A stretch of DNA of 64,000 nt from Lanius collurio (GCA_020086605.1 JACBWW010000008.1:14758029-14822028), one strand, 5' to 3'; counted from the first letter of the stretch, positions 24,207 through 37,910 are shown. The notes: a model not told the origin generated them from the letters alone. Numbers and translations: made by a program.

Positions 24207-24284
24207 CTTCTGGTCACTATAACAGGGCAATATGTGGCACTATAGTGACTTCTGGTCACTGTAACAGGGCAATATATGGTAAAA
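24207..24284. repeat. 42-bp tandem duplication (about 1.9 copies)
   Basis: The unit beginning CTTCTGGTCACT at 24207 is repeated at 24249 with few changes (for example CTATAACAGGG versus CTGTAACAGGG). The second copy ends in GGCAATATATGG. A recent local duplication is the simplest explanation. Confidence 0.8.
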
Positions 24285-26430
24285 AGAATTGATCTGCACA
24301 GAAAGTTGTTGTTAGGACCCAAGACAACAAAGTGCACAAAGGTGCATTTTTGCCACCCAATTTTCTCTTCTTTTCTTCATCAGAGATGGAATTTGAAGGA
24401 TCTCAACCTATAGTGTTATTGATGTCTCACAGCTCTTGAGAAGCTAATTTTATTTTACACACAGATGGCCTTCAGTTCGGACAGTTATGCTGTATTTATC
24501 TTCAGAGATAGAAAAAGTTATTTGTAAGAGAAATGGCAACTTTTCCTTTTTGATACACTGTATGAAGAACATCACAGTAGTACAAATACATTGTTAGCTG
24601 AAGCTATACAATTTTGGAAAAATATTTTTGTCATAAATGAATGAGATTTCAAGAGGAATATCCTGCCAGTTGTGTTGAAGGGGAAATCTAGGTCAGTTCA
24701 TTGGCAATTCAGACACTTTTTTGCTTTCATAGCAGTGCTCCATATAGAAGGGGGAGAAGGAAAGATAATTTTCCAGTTCATATGTGACTTTGCTATTCTT
24801 GGACCAGCCTGATCCTTCACATAAAATAAAAAAAGCAGAAGCCACTGATGCCCAACATCTGTGATTAGCTGAAAAATTATGTTCCAGACATATCTTATTT
24901 TCTTTACCTGTGCCACAGTCTTGGAATGGAACTGCCAATAGCACTCTTCTGTATGTGGCACCCACGTTGTCTGCCTGTGCTGGTCAAGGCTGACTATTTT
25001 TGGTGGAGCAAAAGTGGTAATGAAGTCCTCTGTGTGTCACAGTGATGAGCACTTGCACAAGCAGTTTACATCATTCTTTGACAGATGACAACAGTGATTA
25101 TTACCTGTACTGCAAAACATGTAGGATAAAATATGCAAGAAGAAACACTGTGTGATAATTCCAGAAGGAAAAATATGCAGGGGAGACACTGGTAGTCTCA
25201 TCCTCTTTTCTGTTAGTCATAGACTGAAAGAGCTGAGGGGTAAATCTGTAACCAGATCCACTGAGCTGAGGACAGTGATTGTGAGCTGGGGGCCAGGACT
25301 TGCATCTGTTAAGTGAGTCTCTAATAGGTTTTGGTTGGTTCCAGCTGCTGTCATCTAAAAGACATTCTGAGTAAATTGTACTATTTAAGTATTTTGGTGT
25401 ATGGTAATATTTCTGAATGCGTTCCAGGAACAGTGGCAAAAAATATCTTCATGCTGCTAATGAGTAAAGTTTTTAGCTTCTACAGAGGCCAGCTTCCCAA
25501 TATCATTGAAATGCCAGGCAGTCTGAGTCAGTCTTGATCATCATTTTGGGAAAAAAATTCGCTTCTTTTCTGAAAAACAGCATGAGAGAAGCATGACCTC
25601 CCAATTACTCTGCCATTCCTTGGAACAGGGGAACTTAGTGTGAAGCACAGCAAAACTTCCTGAGGCTTGGGATGGGCCATGTGACAGACAACTCTTTTAT
25701 GCCTCAATGCTTCAGGTACAGAAAAAGATATTTTAGCATCCATGGTGCTAAATGTCCTTTCCCCTCAGCACAGATAAAGCCTGTTTTTGTTTTCTGCCCC
25801 TCTTTCTTCCCAGGCATGGTAACCACCATTGGTGGAGCTCTGATTTACTTCTTCATTTGACTTTTCTCTTTTGTCAGTTTTCATTAAATGCTTCAGAAAA
25901 TCCAGGACAGGATCTGTGCTGACAGAAGTTGAGCCCTTATGAAGAGATATTTGGTGGATCCTTATTTGTACAGCCTGGTCTGGAACTTTAGCCCCAGCAA
26001 AACGTTATGCAAAGTAGTTGCTTCTTCTAATTCGTCTTGTCCTACGGCTACACACACGTTCCTGCCTCCTGCCAGGTGGGATGGTGGGCCTCGGGAGACC
26101 TCTGTGTGAGACATTGCAAAGCTTCCAACACACTGCCCCTGCTGTGGCTGCAGAGAGCAGCAAAGCCAAAATAAGCACCAAAGAACTCAGGTCCAAAGGC
26201 ATGTCCTTAAACTCCAAGTGTATCCAGTCTCCCTAACTGACCACAAAACTCCTTACTTCAAGGAGTGGACAGGGACATACTCCCTGTCTTAATATCAAAT
26301 ATATCTCTAAAATTAGAACTAACAGGAGTACTAAGGAAACAGAAGAGGGAAATAAAATGATTTAAAATTCTAAAATGGAAAACATTTTTCTCTTATGAAT
26401 TTGATATGAAGAACAGATGGTCCTCTACGA
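24285..26430. other. Intergenic, no gene seen
   Basis: No recognised gene, RNA or mobile element. Confidence 0.5.
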
Positions 26431-26530
26431 AGAAAAAAAACAACAAAAAAACCCCCACCCAAACCAAACTGAAAAAACCCAACGAAAATACCCAAACCAA
26501 AACAACCAACAAACCAACCAACCAAAAAAA
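26431..26530. repeat. A/C-rich low-complexity tract (AAACC/AACC)
   Basis: About 100 bases are nearly only A and C, with repeated CCAACC and CCAAACC units. Compare 877-966, 49387-49450 and 52814-52857. Confidence 0.75.
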
Positions 26531-29500
26531 TCCAGTTCAGGCAGAGGAAAGGAGCCTAGAATGAGTCTCCCACTGCACCGGGACCATGACCAGCTGAAGG
26601 GCTAATGCGATTGATCGCTCTGTACAATGGAAATGTCTGTCCTGTCTGCAGAGAATTCAGCTCTGTTTCTGGGGGTCCCTTAATTCATAGTTTCTCCTTA
26701 TAGTTTTTTTTTGCTTGGTGTACAACAGAATCACATTATATGATGCTGAAATACTCTGTCAGTTGGAAGCCTTATGTGGTCTTCTCAGGATGCATTTTCA
26801 TGACTAATCTATATATGCAAGAGCTAGACGATCTTGCTATAATGATATTTGAAATGGGCTTGTTGTTGTGAAGACAAAGAAGCAAATAGTAAGAACTCTT
26901 ATTTTCTTGATCCTAAAATACACTCTATTTCTAGCCCTCAAGACATTTGCTTAGTAGGTCAGTGTGTGTCTAAGAAGCTGAATTTTTCTTCTCCAGAGAT
27001 GGCTCTGAAAAGCTCAGTTCTTATTAGCCAAAACCACTGCCATCAAAATGGAAACCCCACTGAAACAGGTTTGGCCTGTAAAAAATTATTTTTCTGCTTC
27101 AAAAAACCTAGTATTTCTCTTTCTAATGAGAACAACTGGTAACTGAAGGACCAGCTAAACTTTTTTTTAAGTCAGTGCACAGTGCATTAGTTGCCTTGGT
27201 GGCTACCACAAAATCTGTCAGAAATCCAGACCATCTTGTCTTGTTTTTCTTCTGAATTCACTGCTCTCTTAAGCTGCTTTCTATTCGTACGGAAATAATT
27301 TTGAAAGTGGAAGCCAAGCAAGTGGTTCTCCTGTGGTACATTTTTTATTTAAAACAATTGGGTTATTAGGCATTTATGCTTGCTTGGTCTCCCACCATTC
27401 TTCTGTGGCAGGCCAGTGATGCTGCGTTTACAAAGAGGTTTGCTTCTAAAAGTAACATATAAGGCCCATGTCAAACTGAACTAGTTAAAAACTTACTGTT
27501 TGCCAGGTGCCAAGCATTTGGACCCTTCACCTTGCAAATCAAAGGATGCTTCCTCAAATCAAATGCTTTATATTCCAGCTTTTTAATAATGTTTTGTACC
27601 CTTCCTTCAATTTGTTTTATTTGGCAGGACTGTAATTAGAGGTCAGACATGGACAAGTGTTCATCTGAGGCAATGAACAGAGAGTGAAGCACAAGAGTCT
27701 TGGTGAATTTTCAAGAAGCATTTTCCAAGGATGAACATCCTGTTCTTTAAGCCTAAATACTCAGGGAAATGACAAATCTCTGCTTTTTCTAATTGCTTCT
27801 GTTCTCCTTCAAAATTACTGCAATCAGTAATTTTAAAGGGGAACAAAATAGAACAAGTTCATTCCGATCACATCACAAATAAAGGTAAGACCTCACTAGA
27901 GGGGCATCACGCAAATTCAAACCGCAGCTGTTACAGATGTAGATATTGAGAAAGTATTTCTTCTCCACTGCAGAACCAATGCTCTTGTATCACCTTTATG
28001 CCATTGTAAGACTTTGACTTCACTAGACTAACTTCTGGTTTATTCCCCTTGTCAACAATGGAGAGCATATTCCCTCAGGTTCATACATCCGATGTTGTAG
28101 GAACAGCAGGACATACAATAAAGTTAATCAGTTGAAAAAAATTAAGAAGCATCTTACTAACAAGAGTTTTTCCCCAGAGGTAGAGAGAACTGACTTTGCT
28201 GAAGAACAGCTTCTGCATGTTCTGCAGTTTTCATCATTTGGCTGCTCCAAGTATGTGTCTGAAAAGGGTCTTTGTGCTTGAAATGAAGTAAGCAAAACTG
28301 TGCTTACTATCACAAAAATTATGCTATAGAAGTTCCTACTCTGTGTATGTACTTGTTGCTCTTACTGCTTTCTGATACTTCTGCATAAGGAAAGACCATT
28401 TTTGTAGAATAAAAATAACACTTGAATGTGTAAGATATTTGCTGAGTTTTAGAACATTTTGATTTCTGGAAACAGACCACCTGCTGCGTAGGACCTATAA
28501 GTCTTCTAGCTAATAATCTTCTCTCCACTCGGACTAATTTTAGCTATTGCCACTTGAAACTTTTAATGGTTTCAGCCACCTACTGCCTTAACATAACTTT
28601 TACAGCCCCTCTCTAGAACTCTGCCTGTTCATATATCTGAGGATTATAAATAGTTTTATTTGGAAAATGGTCATTGGAGATGGAGGTGGAGAGACAGGAA
28701 TCATCTGAGAGTAAATAAATTGTTAATTCCCTTCTGAGCACTGAGCTGCTGATTCATTCCCAATCAATTCCCACACAGCCTGGGCTGAGTCAGCCCAGAG
28801 GGTGTTGAATAGTCAAGAGCAAAGACAATTCACAGGATAATGGTTCTGCAAAGTCCAAAACAGAAAAGTGATTCAGAAGGGGTAACTAAAAGAAGAAAAA
28901 CATGTAGTGGAGACAGGGACTGAAAAAAAAAATAAAAAAGAACTAAAAATAAAAAAGACAAGTAACCCCTATGCTGCCACCTCTGTGTGGGAAATGAAGG
29001 TGTTCAGGGAGCTTAGAGAAGAAACAGGTAAATGAAAGAAAAGGAATGGATGGAAGAGGTGAAAAGTCATTGAAAAACAAAAATAGTGTTGGAATGAAAT
29101 CATCAAAAAGAGCCAAAAATGAAGATTGGTGTAGGCAGAAAATGAACTTGAAGTAGGAACACACTTCCAGGTATGTCTCAGCCTAGGCACTGATTTCCCA
29201 TCCATGTAAGTATGCACATAAAAGCTTGCATCTGTAAGTGTCATACCATACACATCCATGGGGAGGAAAAGGAAGAAGAATGGCCCTACAGTCAAGGACT
29301 TTCTATTCTTTATAGATCAAAGAGCAGGAGAGGGAAAAATAATAAGATTCATATGAGAAATGGACACTTCAGAGATATATGAAGGTATTGGGGAGCACAT
29401 CCACCTACATTTAAGTCAGGCTTCTCCCCTGGAGTCTGCTGTCAGATAAGTGAAGAGGGTGAAGCTGATCTGGATACTCTGAATCAACCTGTGAGACATT

Positions 29501-32292
29501 TCCACAGCCTTTGATTGCTCTAATACTTCAAAAATTCACTAAGCCTCCTGAAATAGTTTATATTTAACCTGAGGTAGTTTAAGGAGGCTGTAGGGAACGC
29601 TTGTCAACACAACACAGAAGGAGATTGTTAGCAAGAGAATATATTGCCTTGTATCTAGCAGATTAGATCATAGTAATGGTTAAGATTTAGGCACAAATTA
29701 ATTATTAATCCCAAATCTTGAGGACAAACGTTTAAAGAAAGACATGTCCCTGAGTACATCAGCGCTGGTCTGTACAGAACTATAGGGATGATGCAAGGCA
29801 CATGGACTGAGATGCCTAAGTTAGAAGTGCGTTTGCCCAGTGAAAAGTGTGGTGTGAGTGGAGAGAGGTGGCACCTGAGAAGATCATTCAGCCAACTCAG
29901 CCTCTATATGTTCCCCACAGTTCCTCTAGGGAGTCAAAGAGCACTTGTATGGCCAGCCTTATCAAGTCAGTCAGATGATTAAAGGGTAAGCCCAAGTCTA
30001 CACCCCCAATTCAGACACTAATTAGGTGTTCAAGTGAGGATGTGCAAGTTCCTCCAAGAACATGTAAATTATTTATATGGAGAAACAAGCCCCAAGTAAC
30101 TGTGATGGGAATATTTCCATGACAGTCCCATCTCATTCCTCTAGGGAGCTGTGAAAGACTTTGCATTGCATCTAAGCCTGCTGTGTACTGCTCAGACACC
30201 CAAACACTTACCAGAACTGATGAAAAATAAAATTAACATTTCTGGTATATTGTTCATAATGCCACACTCTTCTGCCAAAAAGAGAGACTTGTATGATTGC
30301 AGTTTATGGTCTGGTAAGCTCTTGCAGTTTTTTAGAGAAAGCTGTTTTGCTTTAGTTTTAGAGAAGGAAAACTCTAGAAAGAACTCTTCACACTCAGCAA
30401 ATACCATTGAGTCTTTAGATGCTCCTGGCATGGCTTAAGAGCAACTTCCACAGTCTCAGACCAGCTCCAGAGAAAGTCCTATCTAATGAAACAGAGGTAG
30501 TTACTGTATTTCTGAGACACTGATAGGCCTCCAAAGAGAGTATTCTGGCTGCTAATTGGGAAAAATTACCATGTAGTGGCTATAGCAGGTTGTGCTAGTG
30601 TGTCAGAACAGAAACCCTGTGAGCAGTCACGCTGCCTGTGTCAGGACTAACCAGGCTACAGACCTTGCTGAGGGGTAGCAGTGAGCTCCACTGGGTCAGC
30701 TGGAGAGCACCTGGCTCAGCCTGGCACTGACCTGAGTCAGGACCGCTCCATAGGCACTGCTCAGCCATGTGGGCTGGAAGCCGGAAGCCTTAGTGAAAAA
30801 CATCTGCTTATCTCCAATTCAGATAGAGCTCTCTGTCAAGTACCCTCTTCATGCATTGCCAGGTTGCAGGCTGAAGGCATTCCTTGCTCAGCTCATTCCG
30901 ACACGTGGATGGCTCAGAGTCACACAGTGGTGCAAGGGGCTCCAAGCAGATGTGAGTCCTGGGCACTGCTCCCCTCCCACCATTGCATGGTGTACCTTTC
31001 ATTGCTTCCCAACACCCTGCTCTAGGGCCTGCCGCAGTGTTCTTGGCTGCTCTTCCCACAAGGTTGTTCCGGATTGATTTATTACCTAACAACACAGATG
31101 GGGAGACAGGAAAGGAAATGGAAGTATCTTCACTTTCTGAAAAGCTCCAACAGTAGGATAGATGTCAGCTTGAATTGTTCCTTGCTTCAGAGAGTCTTTG
31201 GTATTATAGCTGTTGCACTGTAAACATGACATGCATTTTACAATTTACAAGCCTGAACACATGACTAACTTCAGAAGACTGTTCCCATAATTAAAGTTAA
31301 GTCTGTATTTAAGTGTGTTGCTTAATTAGTGACCAAAGGCTAATGCAGAAACATTGATTCATTATATAAGAATAAGAATAAGAATATAATAAGAATTAAT
31401 AACACCTTAACACACTAATAAACTCCTAATTGGTTTCTGCCTATTTGCACTGATAGGATTTAAGAATAAAACAGTATACTTACAAAACTATTTGGGATCC
31501 TTATTAAGCAGAAATTAATGGATTTGCCTTAACTCATTATGTTTGACTGGAAAAATGATGTTTGTTTTTACTGATGGTGTAATCAATTGTTTCCAGGTTA
31601 GGTGAAAAGTTTTCTATATCATGTATCAAAAGAAGATTTTGATAGCAAGTTTTTTCAACAGCTTTTTCAACAGTTCAGTGGCATGACTCTGTGTGTATAC
31701 GCTTGGCAGATGTGGATCTGGAATCTTACGGGGTTTTCTTCTGAAAAAAAAAAAAAAAAGCTGGAATAATGATATTTAGGTAATTTTTATATATATTCTG
31801 CCCAGAAAGCAAAAAAAATTATTTTGTTTGCTGAAAGCAATAATTTTTTTATTCAAAATGGAACATCTCCAGAATTGGAACAGTACAGCTAACGGAGTAA
31901 GAAGCACTTCAACATAAAAGCATGTGGAGACCTCAAAAAGACTGAGTGGAAAAAAACACTCTTCAAGGCAAAAAAAAAAAAAAAAATTACATAGTAAACT
32001 AAGGCACAATCAAGTTAACAAAGTAATGTGTTGAGATAATCTCTTGTCTATTAGCAGCCTCTATCTGGAAGAGACCAAGTCCAAACCTTTCGTCCATAAA
32101 TGTCTGCTTGGAATATATTTTAACTCTGTTGTGTGGGATGAAGTACCTTATGCAGAGAGTATCTCTAATGACCTGAGGTAATGTTTCATAGCCTCTGGAA
32201 AACAGGGGATTGGCTTCTAGTAGTTTGAAGCACTACTATGTGCAGGATGTTTGATCATCTGGGAACTCAGCTGGAGAAAAGAGATAGCATAT
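26531..32292. other. Intergenic, simple repeats only
   Basis: No gene recognised. It contains an (AATAAG)n-like microsatellite at 31366-31402, poly-A runs at 31744-31759 and 31970-31986, and a moderately GC-rich patch at about 30570-31080. That patch has open frames on both strands, but no domain or splice context that I can identify. Confidence 0.5.
31366..31402. repeat. (AATAAG)n-like microsatellite
   Basis: Three near-perfect AATAAG units are followed by degenerate AATATAATAAGAATTAAT. Confidence 0.7.
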
Positions 32293-32407
32293 GCTGAGCT
32301 GGAAAAGACCCATCAGGATCATCAAGTCCTACTCTGGCCCTATGCAGGACACTCCAAGAATCACACCCTGTGTCTGAGAATGCTGTCAAACACTTCTCAA
32401 ACTCAGA
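32293..32407 (-). mobile_element. CR1-related LINE 3' fragment, antisense
   Basis: The plus strand reads TGAGCTGGAAAAGACCCATC, AGGATCATCAAGTCCTACTC, then GCAGGACACTCCAAGAATCAC and CTGAGAATGCTGTCAAACAC. This is the reverse complement of an older CR1 subfamily 3' region, diverged and short. Confidence 0.65.
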
Positions 32408-35002
32408 TACTCCTACTACAGACTACATCAGTATGCTGGACAGCTTAGGCTAGGTACAATGTACTTTAGCTACCCAATACCACACTGGAATTTAAAAGTC
32501 AGCTAGAGTTTCATGAGAATACTTGAAGGAAAAATATTTTCCTTCACTTTATTCACTCAGTTCAAGTCTTAGAATATCAGACAGTTGAGAAGAGCAGAAT
32601 AAACAACAACAGAGAACCGAGCTAAGTCTTCAAGTGATAAGAGTGGGTGCTCTGGGGATCAGAGCCAGGCTTGAGCATCATGGCATTTGGAAAATCTCAG
32701 TACAGCTTCTCTCCTGGATACCTTCTGACAACAACCTCAGACAGGGATTGCATCTGGAGCTGAGTGCATTATCTTTTTAATAACCTTACTTTTCCGAATG
32801 CCGAGTTTTCTCCAAACTGTTGTACTTAATGAATCACATCATATCAATTACTGATAATTCTAACAGGACACTTACTGAAATGGTAGCACACTAAAGGAGA
32901 CAACTGTTCCTCCCTTTGAACTGGTGCGATATACAGCAGGCCCTTTACTAATAAGTCTCTTTCACAACATTCCTGTAAGGGAGAAATAGTTTGTAGGCTT
33001 CTTTTGTTGGTCGGTTGGATTTTTGTTTGGAGTTGTTTGTGGGTTTCGGTTATTTTTTTAGGGGGGGAAACTGTTTTGTTTCTTGGAAAAAAAAATCAGT
33101 TAACTCTCTGATGTACTATTTCTTTACTTGTTTTTCTCCATATTAAATCACACCAACATCACTTTGTTTTTTACTACAGTGTTGCACAGACTGGGCACTT
33201 TTTAACAGCATGTTTTCCTCACTAAATTGGAAAAACTGAAATTTCTAACTGAGATACTTCCCAAAGGCAGATGCTTGAAATTGGTGCTATTTCTAACAAA
33301 GGATAATGCTTAATGGGACAGTGCTTAATGGGAACACCAGCAGCTTGAGGCATTGGTTTACCTCACACTCCTGATGGTGCTGCAGGTTCCCAGAGACTCT
33401 GTTCCCTTAGATGCTAGCTCCTCAGCTTTTCTCTAGCCTGAGACAGGCAGAAAAGCTCCTCTCTTGTCCATTGAGCACCAACTATGAGTTCAGAGGCTCT
33501 AAAACCTGGATATTTTATACCTGTTACTTATGATCAAAGGAGAAAGCTCTCATCCTGTATCAGCCAGGGCACACTCACAGTTTCATACTTATGCCAATCA
33601 GTGGAGCCAGAAACTGCTCCTCTGAGAAGATCCTGCTCTAGTCACACAGTTTACGAGCACCACCATCTTTCTGTGCTGTTTTCCTTTCTGATGGGAAGGA
33701 CGACATTTGGAGCAGAAAGTGGAATCTGTATGGGTTTAAAACAGTTTCTTCTTGCAGAGATTTTACACTGAGTTCCAGCTCTCCTACCAAGATAAGCCAG
33801 CTACCCCATAGCAGCCTGGATCAAGTCTAATCCTGCCACATCATCAGTTTAAACAGGGCACAAACAGACTTTATTGAATTGGCTAAGCTTTCAATTAAAA
33901 TAATTGGAATGCTAGAACATTACAAATGCTTAAGCAGTGAAGTGAGGACTAGATAAAAATGGTTTTAGAAACCACCACTGAGAGACAGAAAAAAGAGCTC
34001 TTAAAGAAACCCAAGAGCATAATGCGTCATATCTACCAGGGAGGAAAATAAGCACTCGGAAAGAAAAACATATTATTATGATGATAAAAGAAACTATGTT
34101 GGAGTGATTGTCTGCAGACTCCAACATCAAAATTAGAAGAATTTCTTTTCCCAGAACTGCAAAAGAGCTGGTTCTCCACATGAATAATGTGTTTACCATG
34201 TATTTTCTTGTGCTCTTCATTACTGAGACATTGCAGAAAAGAACTCTTAATTTTTTTCTTGGAAGCCAGTAATTGCCACATGAACAGCTGAGGCTCCTAT
34301 GACCTATCAGTCTAGAGGTCTGTATATTAGTGGAGAAATCTGATGTTCATAGTCTGATCATAATCCAGGGCTTGCAGAAAACTACAAAGTGCTTTTTCTT
34401 CCAGCATATTGCTAAAGGACCTTCATAACATATAGTACAGGTCACCGTGAGCTAGAAATTCATGCTGGGAAGTGAAGGTGGACCCTTTGCAGCATGCATG
34501 GCGATGTATCAGCCTCAAAGATCTGCCTCATTATAGTTGCTGTGTTTGTAGCAATCATATGAAAAGCACCCATATGAAAACATTTGAATAACTAGTTTGG
34601 GTGACATGGAATATCCCCTTCCCTGTAGAGCAGTCTATGAAATATAAAGTGTTGGAGTGAGAGCTCCTCTAGAGCCAGGCCCAGAGGAAAGCCAAAGCAC
34701 AGGGGTTGAATTAAAACCTTTGGAGAAGTTGACATGCATGAAGTCACACCAAAGTAAAATAAAAATAAAAATTTTTAAATTTTAGTAGAAATGTATGCTA
34801 AGTGCTTTAAACATTGAAAAGCTGCAGCAAAGATACTTTAAACACAGTTCTTACTGCAGCAGTGTTATCTTTTCACAGAATTTCTTTACTTTAGACAAAA
34901 TATAGATGGAACTGTACTGTTCACAGTTTTTAGATAAGAGTGTTTACATAAACAATAAGAGCTGATAGAAATGATACATACAAATTTGTGTAATACTTAT
35001 GT
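32408..35002. other. Intergenic, no gene seen
   Basis: It contains a G/T-rich low-complexity tract (33003-33067) and a 15-bp tandem duplication of TGCTTAATGGGA-type units (33307-33336). No gene recognised. Confidence 0.5.
33003..33067. repeat. G/T-rich low-complexity tract
   Basis: TTTGTTGGTCGG, GGATTTTTGTTTGG and a G7 run. In composition it is the reverse complement of the A/C-rich tracts elsewhere in the window. Confidence 0.65.
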
Positions 35003-35008
35003 AATACT
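35003..35008. repeat. Left target-site duplication AATACT
   Basis: A six-base direct repeat immediately before the LTR. The second copy is at 35306-35311. Confidence 0.7.
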
Positions 35009-35305
35009 TGTGTAAGACTTAGGACTGTTAGAATTAGACCAGGATAGGTTAAGAAAAACTAGAATTGTGTGTCAATTTTATTGGTCAGTTAACAAATATA
35101 ATCCACACTTCTGTAAATTTAGAGAAGAAGATGTTTTCTACTTGCTGTTTGCCTGCTGCTGCTGCTGCTGCTGCTTGGCCTTATCATGTAACCCCTTTGA
35201 ACTCTGCCTTCAGAAGACTATGAGACTATGAAATAAAGAACTTTAGCAGGACAGCAGCCTCCTCTGCTCTTTCACCCTCATCTGAAAAGGAAGGGTATTC
35301 CATCA
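35009..35305 (+). mobile_element. Solo ERV LTR (297 bp) with 6-bp TSD
   Basis: It begins TGTGTAAGACTTAGGA and ends GTATTCCATCA, that is TG...CA. It is flanked by AATACT on both sides (35003-35008 and 35306-35311). Inside are an ATTGG (inverted CCAAT) near 35080, TATAATCC near 35097, and AATAAA at 35232-35237. This is the U3-R-U5 layout of a retroviral promoter and poly-A site on the + strand. A (CTG)n run sits between TATA and AATAAA. No internal retroviral genes are nearby, so it is a solo LTR left by recombination. A 6-bp TSD is typical of class II (ERVK-like) elements. It encodes no protein. Confidence 0.75.
35153..35174 (+). repeat. (CTG)n trinucleotide repeat
   Basis: About seven uninterrupted CTG units lie inside the predicted transcribed part of the solo LTR. 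Confidence 0.9.
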
Positions 35306-36984
35306 AATACTAAAGAAACACTAAAGAAGATGGTTAAATTATACTGGATGATCTAACTAAATGACATGACTGGATAATTGTTTGTATGTGCATGGCAGCA
35401 CAGTGTGTTGTTCAAAAGCTCTTGCTTTTGAAAACCATTGTGTATGTATCAATGTTTCTGTATCACCTACCAAGCAGTGAATAGCTGAGCAGGGATGGAG
35501 GAACAAAGGTTCCTTTCAGTGTGGTCATAAGAGAAGACTCTGCAGGGAACAAATAGGGAAAAATGGCCTCATGAAGGGCTAGTGAGGAAGTGAAAGTGTC
35601 ACAGAAAACATCTTTAGCTCACAATGGTTAGTCTGATCAGCCTGTGATTACTCTGCTTTATCTAACTCCTCATATTGTTGTTATATTGGATTAGACTGTC
35701 CCACAGACCCTGCTAAAACCTGTAACTGCTCATCTTTTTGCCTCTGTCATCTGACAAAGCAAAGCCACAGGCCTCCTATGACTATGAACTTCTCCTTGCA
35801 CCTAGGAAGCAGAGGATGCTTCCTCACTTGTTTTTTTCCTATTTATGCAGAAACACATCCCCTTTGTGATCTTTTCTTTCCTTCTGGGCCAAGAAATATG
35901 ATCTCCTGCTGCAAACCCCCTTTTACCTTGGATTTGGCTGCTGTATGCCCTTATTCTGTCACATCCATCTAAACCGGGGAAAAGCAGGAAGAGAGAAATG
36001 GAATCACGCAGACTTTCTCTGCTGAGTCAGTTTCTAGCTATTATCCATTTATCTTGCAGTTTTAAACTCTGTTTCACCATCCATGATAAAAAAATACTCT
36101 GGCCGTAATTTGCAATGAATAGGGAAGGAGAATTTTGGTTTCCCTTTCCAAAACCAGAAATAAGCCTCAGTCTAGCACTGCCTTTGCTACTGACACCAGA
36201 CTAGCGGAGAAAAAATATGTAAAATTATGACCACCTCCTTCTCTGACCTCCTGTGTCTCTGTATCTTCTGGAAAGCTGTTTCCTGAGCACAGTGAGGTAA
36301 AACTTGAACCTAAAATACAGAAGTTCCTCCAAACCTCTGTACCAAAGAAAGGGCATCAGGCAAGACTAACATTATCTAGTTGTGAGTAATACAAATCTAG
36401 TATTTGTATTAGAGTTGAGCATATTTTAGTAGTAGTATTCTAGAATTTTGTATTTGCTTTGCCTTTAGGACAGACATAGATATATTTGGTGCCTAGATTT
36501 CAACCTTTTTTATTCCACTTTTTGAGAGCATTTTGACAAAGACAATCTCTTTAGGAATGCTACAACCAACTCAAGATCTGTGCCATGCTCCTTGTGGGAA
36601 TATTCCCTTCCCTGAACCACCAAACAGTTGCTGATTGGATTTCTTGCCTTTTCCCCTTGCTTCTTACCATAGTGGTTTCCATCTGGTCATACACCTTAAA
36701 AATGTAATGTGCTGGTGTGCTAGCTGTCTTTATACCCCACAGGAGGTGTAAACATGGGAGAAGCAAATGACCTTTAATGCGTCAAAAAGAGAAGGTGAGA
36801 AAGTATTGGAAAAATGTATGTTGGGGCAAATAGTGTAGGATGGAGTTACTTTAGGCCTAAAAGATAAATGGATTTTGTCTTCAATAGTAAATTTTTTCTT
36901 TGAGATAGTTTGAACTTATTATTAAGGAGAAATGTAAGGTCAGGGAAACAGAAGATTTCTGACAATTGATATTTGTTAGGTGGA
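35306..36984. other. Intergenic, no gene seen
   Basis: The right TSD AATACT is at 35306-35311. Nothing else is recognisable. Confidence 0.5.
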
Positions 36985-37910
36985 GGCTCTTCCTGAATGG
37001 ATGAGGAGAGAACAGTGGATAGTATCTACCTCAACTTCAGCAAGGCTTTTTATACTGTCTCACAACATCCTCATAGGCAAACTCAGGAAGTGTGGACTGA
37101 ATGGGTAAAAAATGAGGTGGATTGAGAAGTGGCAGAATGGCAGATCCCGGAGGGTCAAAAATAGTGGCACAGGGTCTGTTTGGAGGCCTGTCAGTTGTGG
37201 TGTCCCCCAAGGTTCAATGCTGTACCGTAACTTATTCATCCATGACTTGCATGAAGGGACAGATGCCTCCTCAGCAAATTCACTGAGAACACAAAGCTGG
37301 GAGGAACGGCCAACACCCCGGAGTGCTGTGCAGCCCTTCAGAAGGACCTTGACAGGATGGAGACAGGGGCAGAGAGGAACCATCTGAAATTCAGCAAGGG
37401 CAAATGCCAGGTCCTCCACCTGGGGAGAACAAGCCCAGGCACCAGCACAGGCTGGGGCTGACCTGCTGGGGGGCAGCTCTGCAGAGAAGGACCCGCGGGT
37501 CCTGGTGGACAACAAGCTGTCCATGAGCCAGCAGAGTGTCCTGGTGGCCAAGAGGGCCAGTGGGATCCTGGGGGGCATTAGGAAGAGCATTGCCAGCAGG
37601 TCATGGAAGGTGATCCTGCCCCTGTACTCAGCTCTGGTGAGGCCTCACCTGGAATGTTGTATCCAGTTCAGGGCTCCTCAGGACAAGAGAGACATGGAGC
37701 TCCTGGAGTGGGTCCAGTGGAGGCTACAAATATTATGAGGGGTCTGGAGCATCTCTTTTATGAGAAAAGGCTGAGGGAGCTGGGCCTGTTCAGCCTCGAG
37801 GAGATACAACTGAGAGAGGACCTTATCAGTGTCTATCAGTACCTGAAGGGAAATTGCCAAGAGGATGGATTCAGGCTCTTCTGTTGCTTCTGTCGAGCAA
37901 CAGAATAAGA
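36985..37910 (+). pseudogene. CR1 ORF2 reverse transcriptase C-terminal remnant
   Basis: Readable pieces in order: SIYLNFSKAFYTVSHNIL (motif A, where the two usual Asp are Asn and Tyr), CGVPQGSML (motif B), FTENTKLG at the FADD position (37279-37302), then the downstream ORF2 blocks. Those blocks are [46 protein letters not shown] and [11 protein letters not shown]. The frame shifts several times. All catalytic aspartates visible in active copies are changed here, so it is inactive. Confidence 0.82.

Noticed and set aside
34987..35019. Three 11-bp tandem units (TGTGTAATACT-like)
   Set aside because: The third unit is the start of the LTR and part of the others is its TSD, so the apparent triplication is mostly coincidence at an insertion site.
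34650..35320. Longer LTR starting TGTTGGAGTGAG with ATAAAG/CTAAAG flanks
   Set aside because: The flanks differ by one base. The shorter element 35009-35305 has an exact 6-bp TSD and better-placed signals.
37060..37590. 176-codon open frame on the minus strand
   Set aside because: It is the antisense of the CR1 reverse transcriptase remnant and has no independent support.
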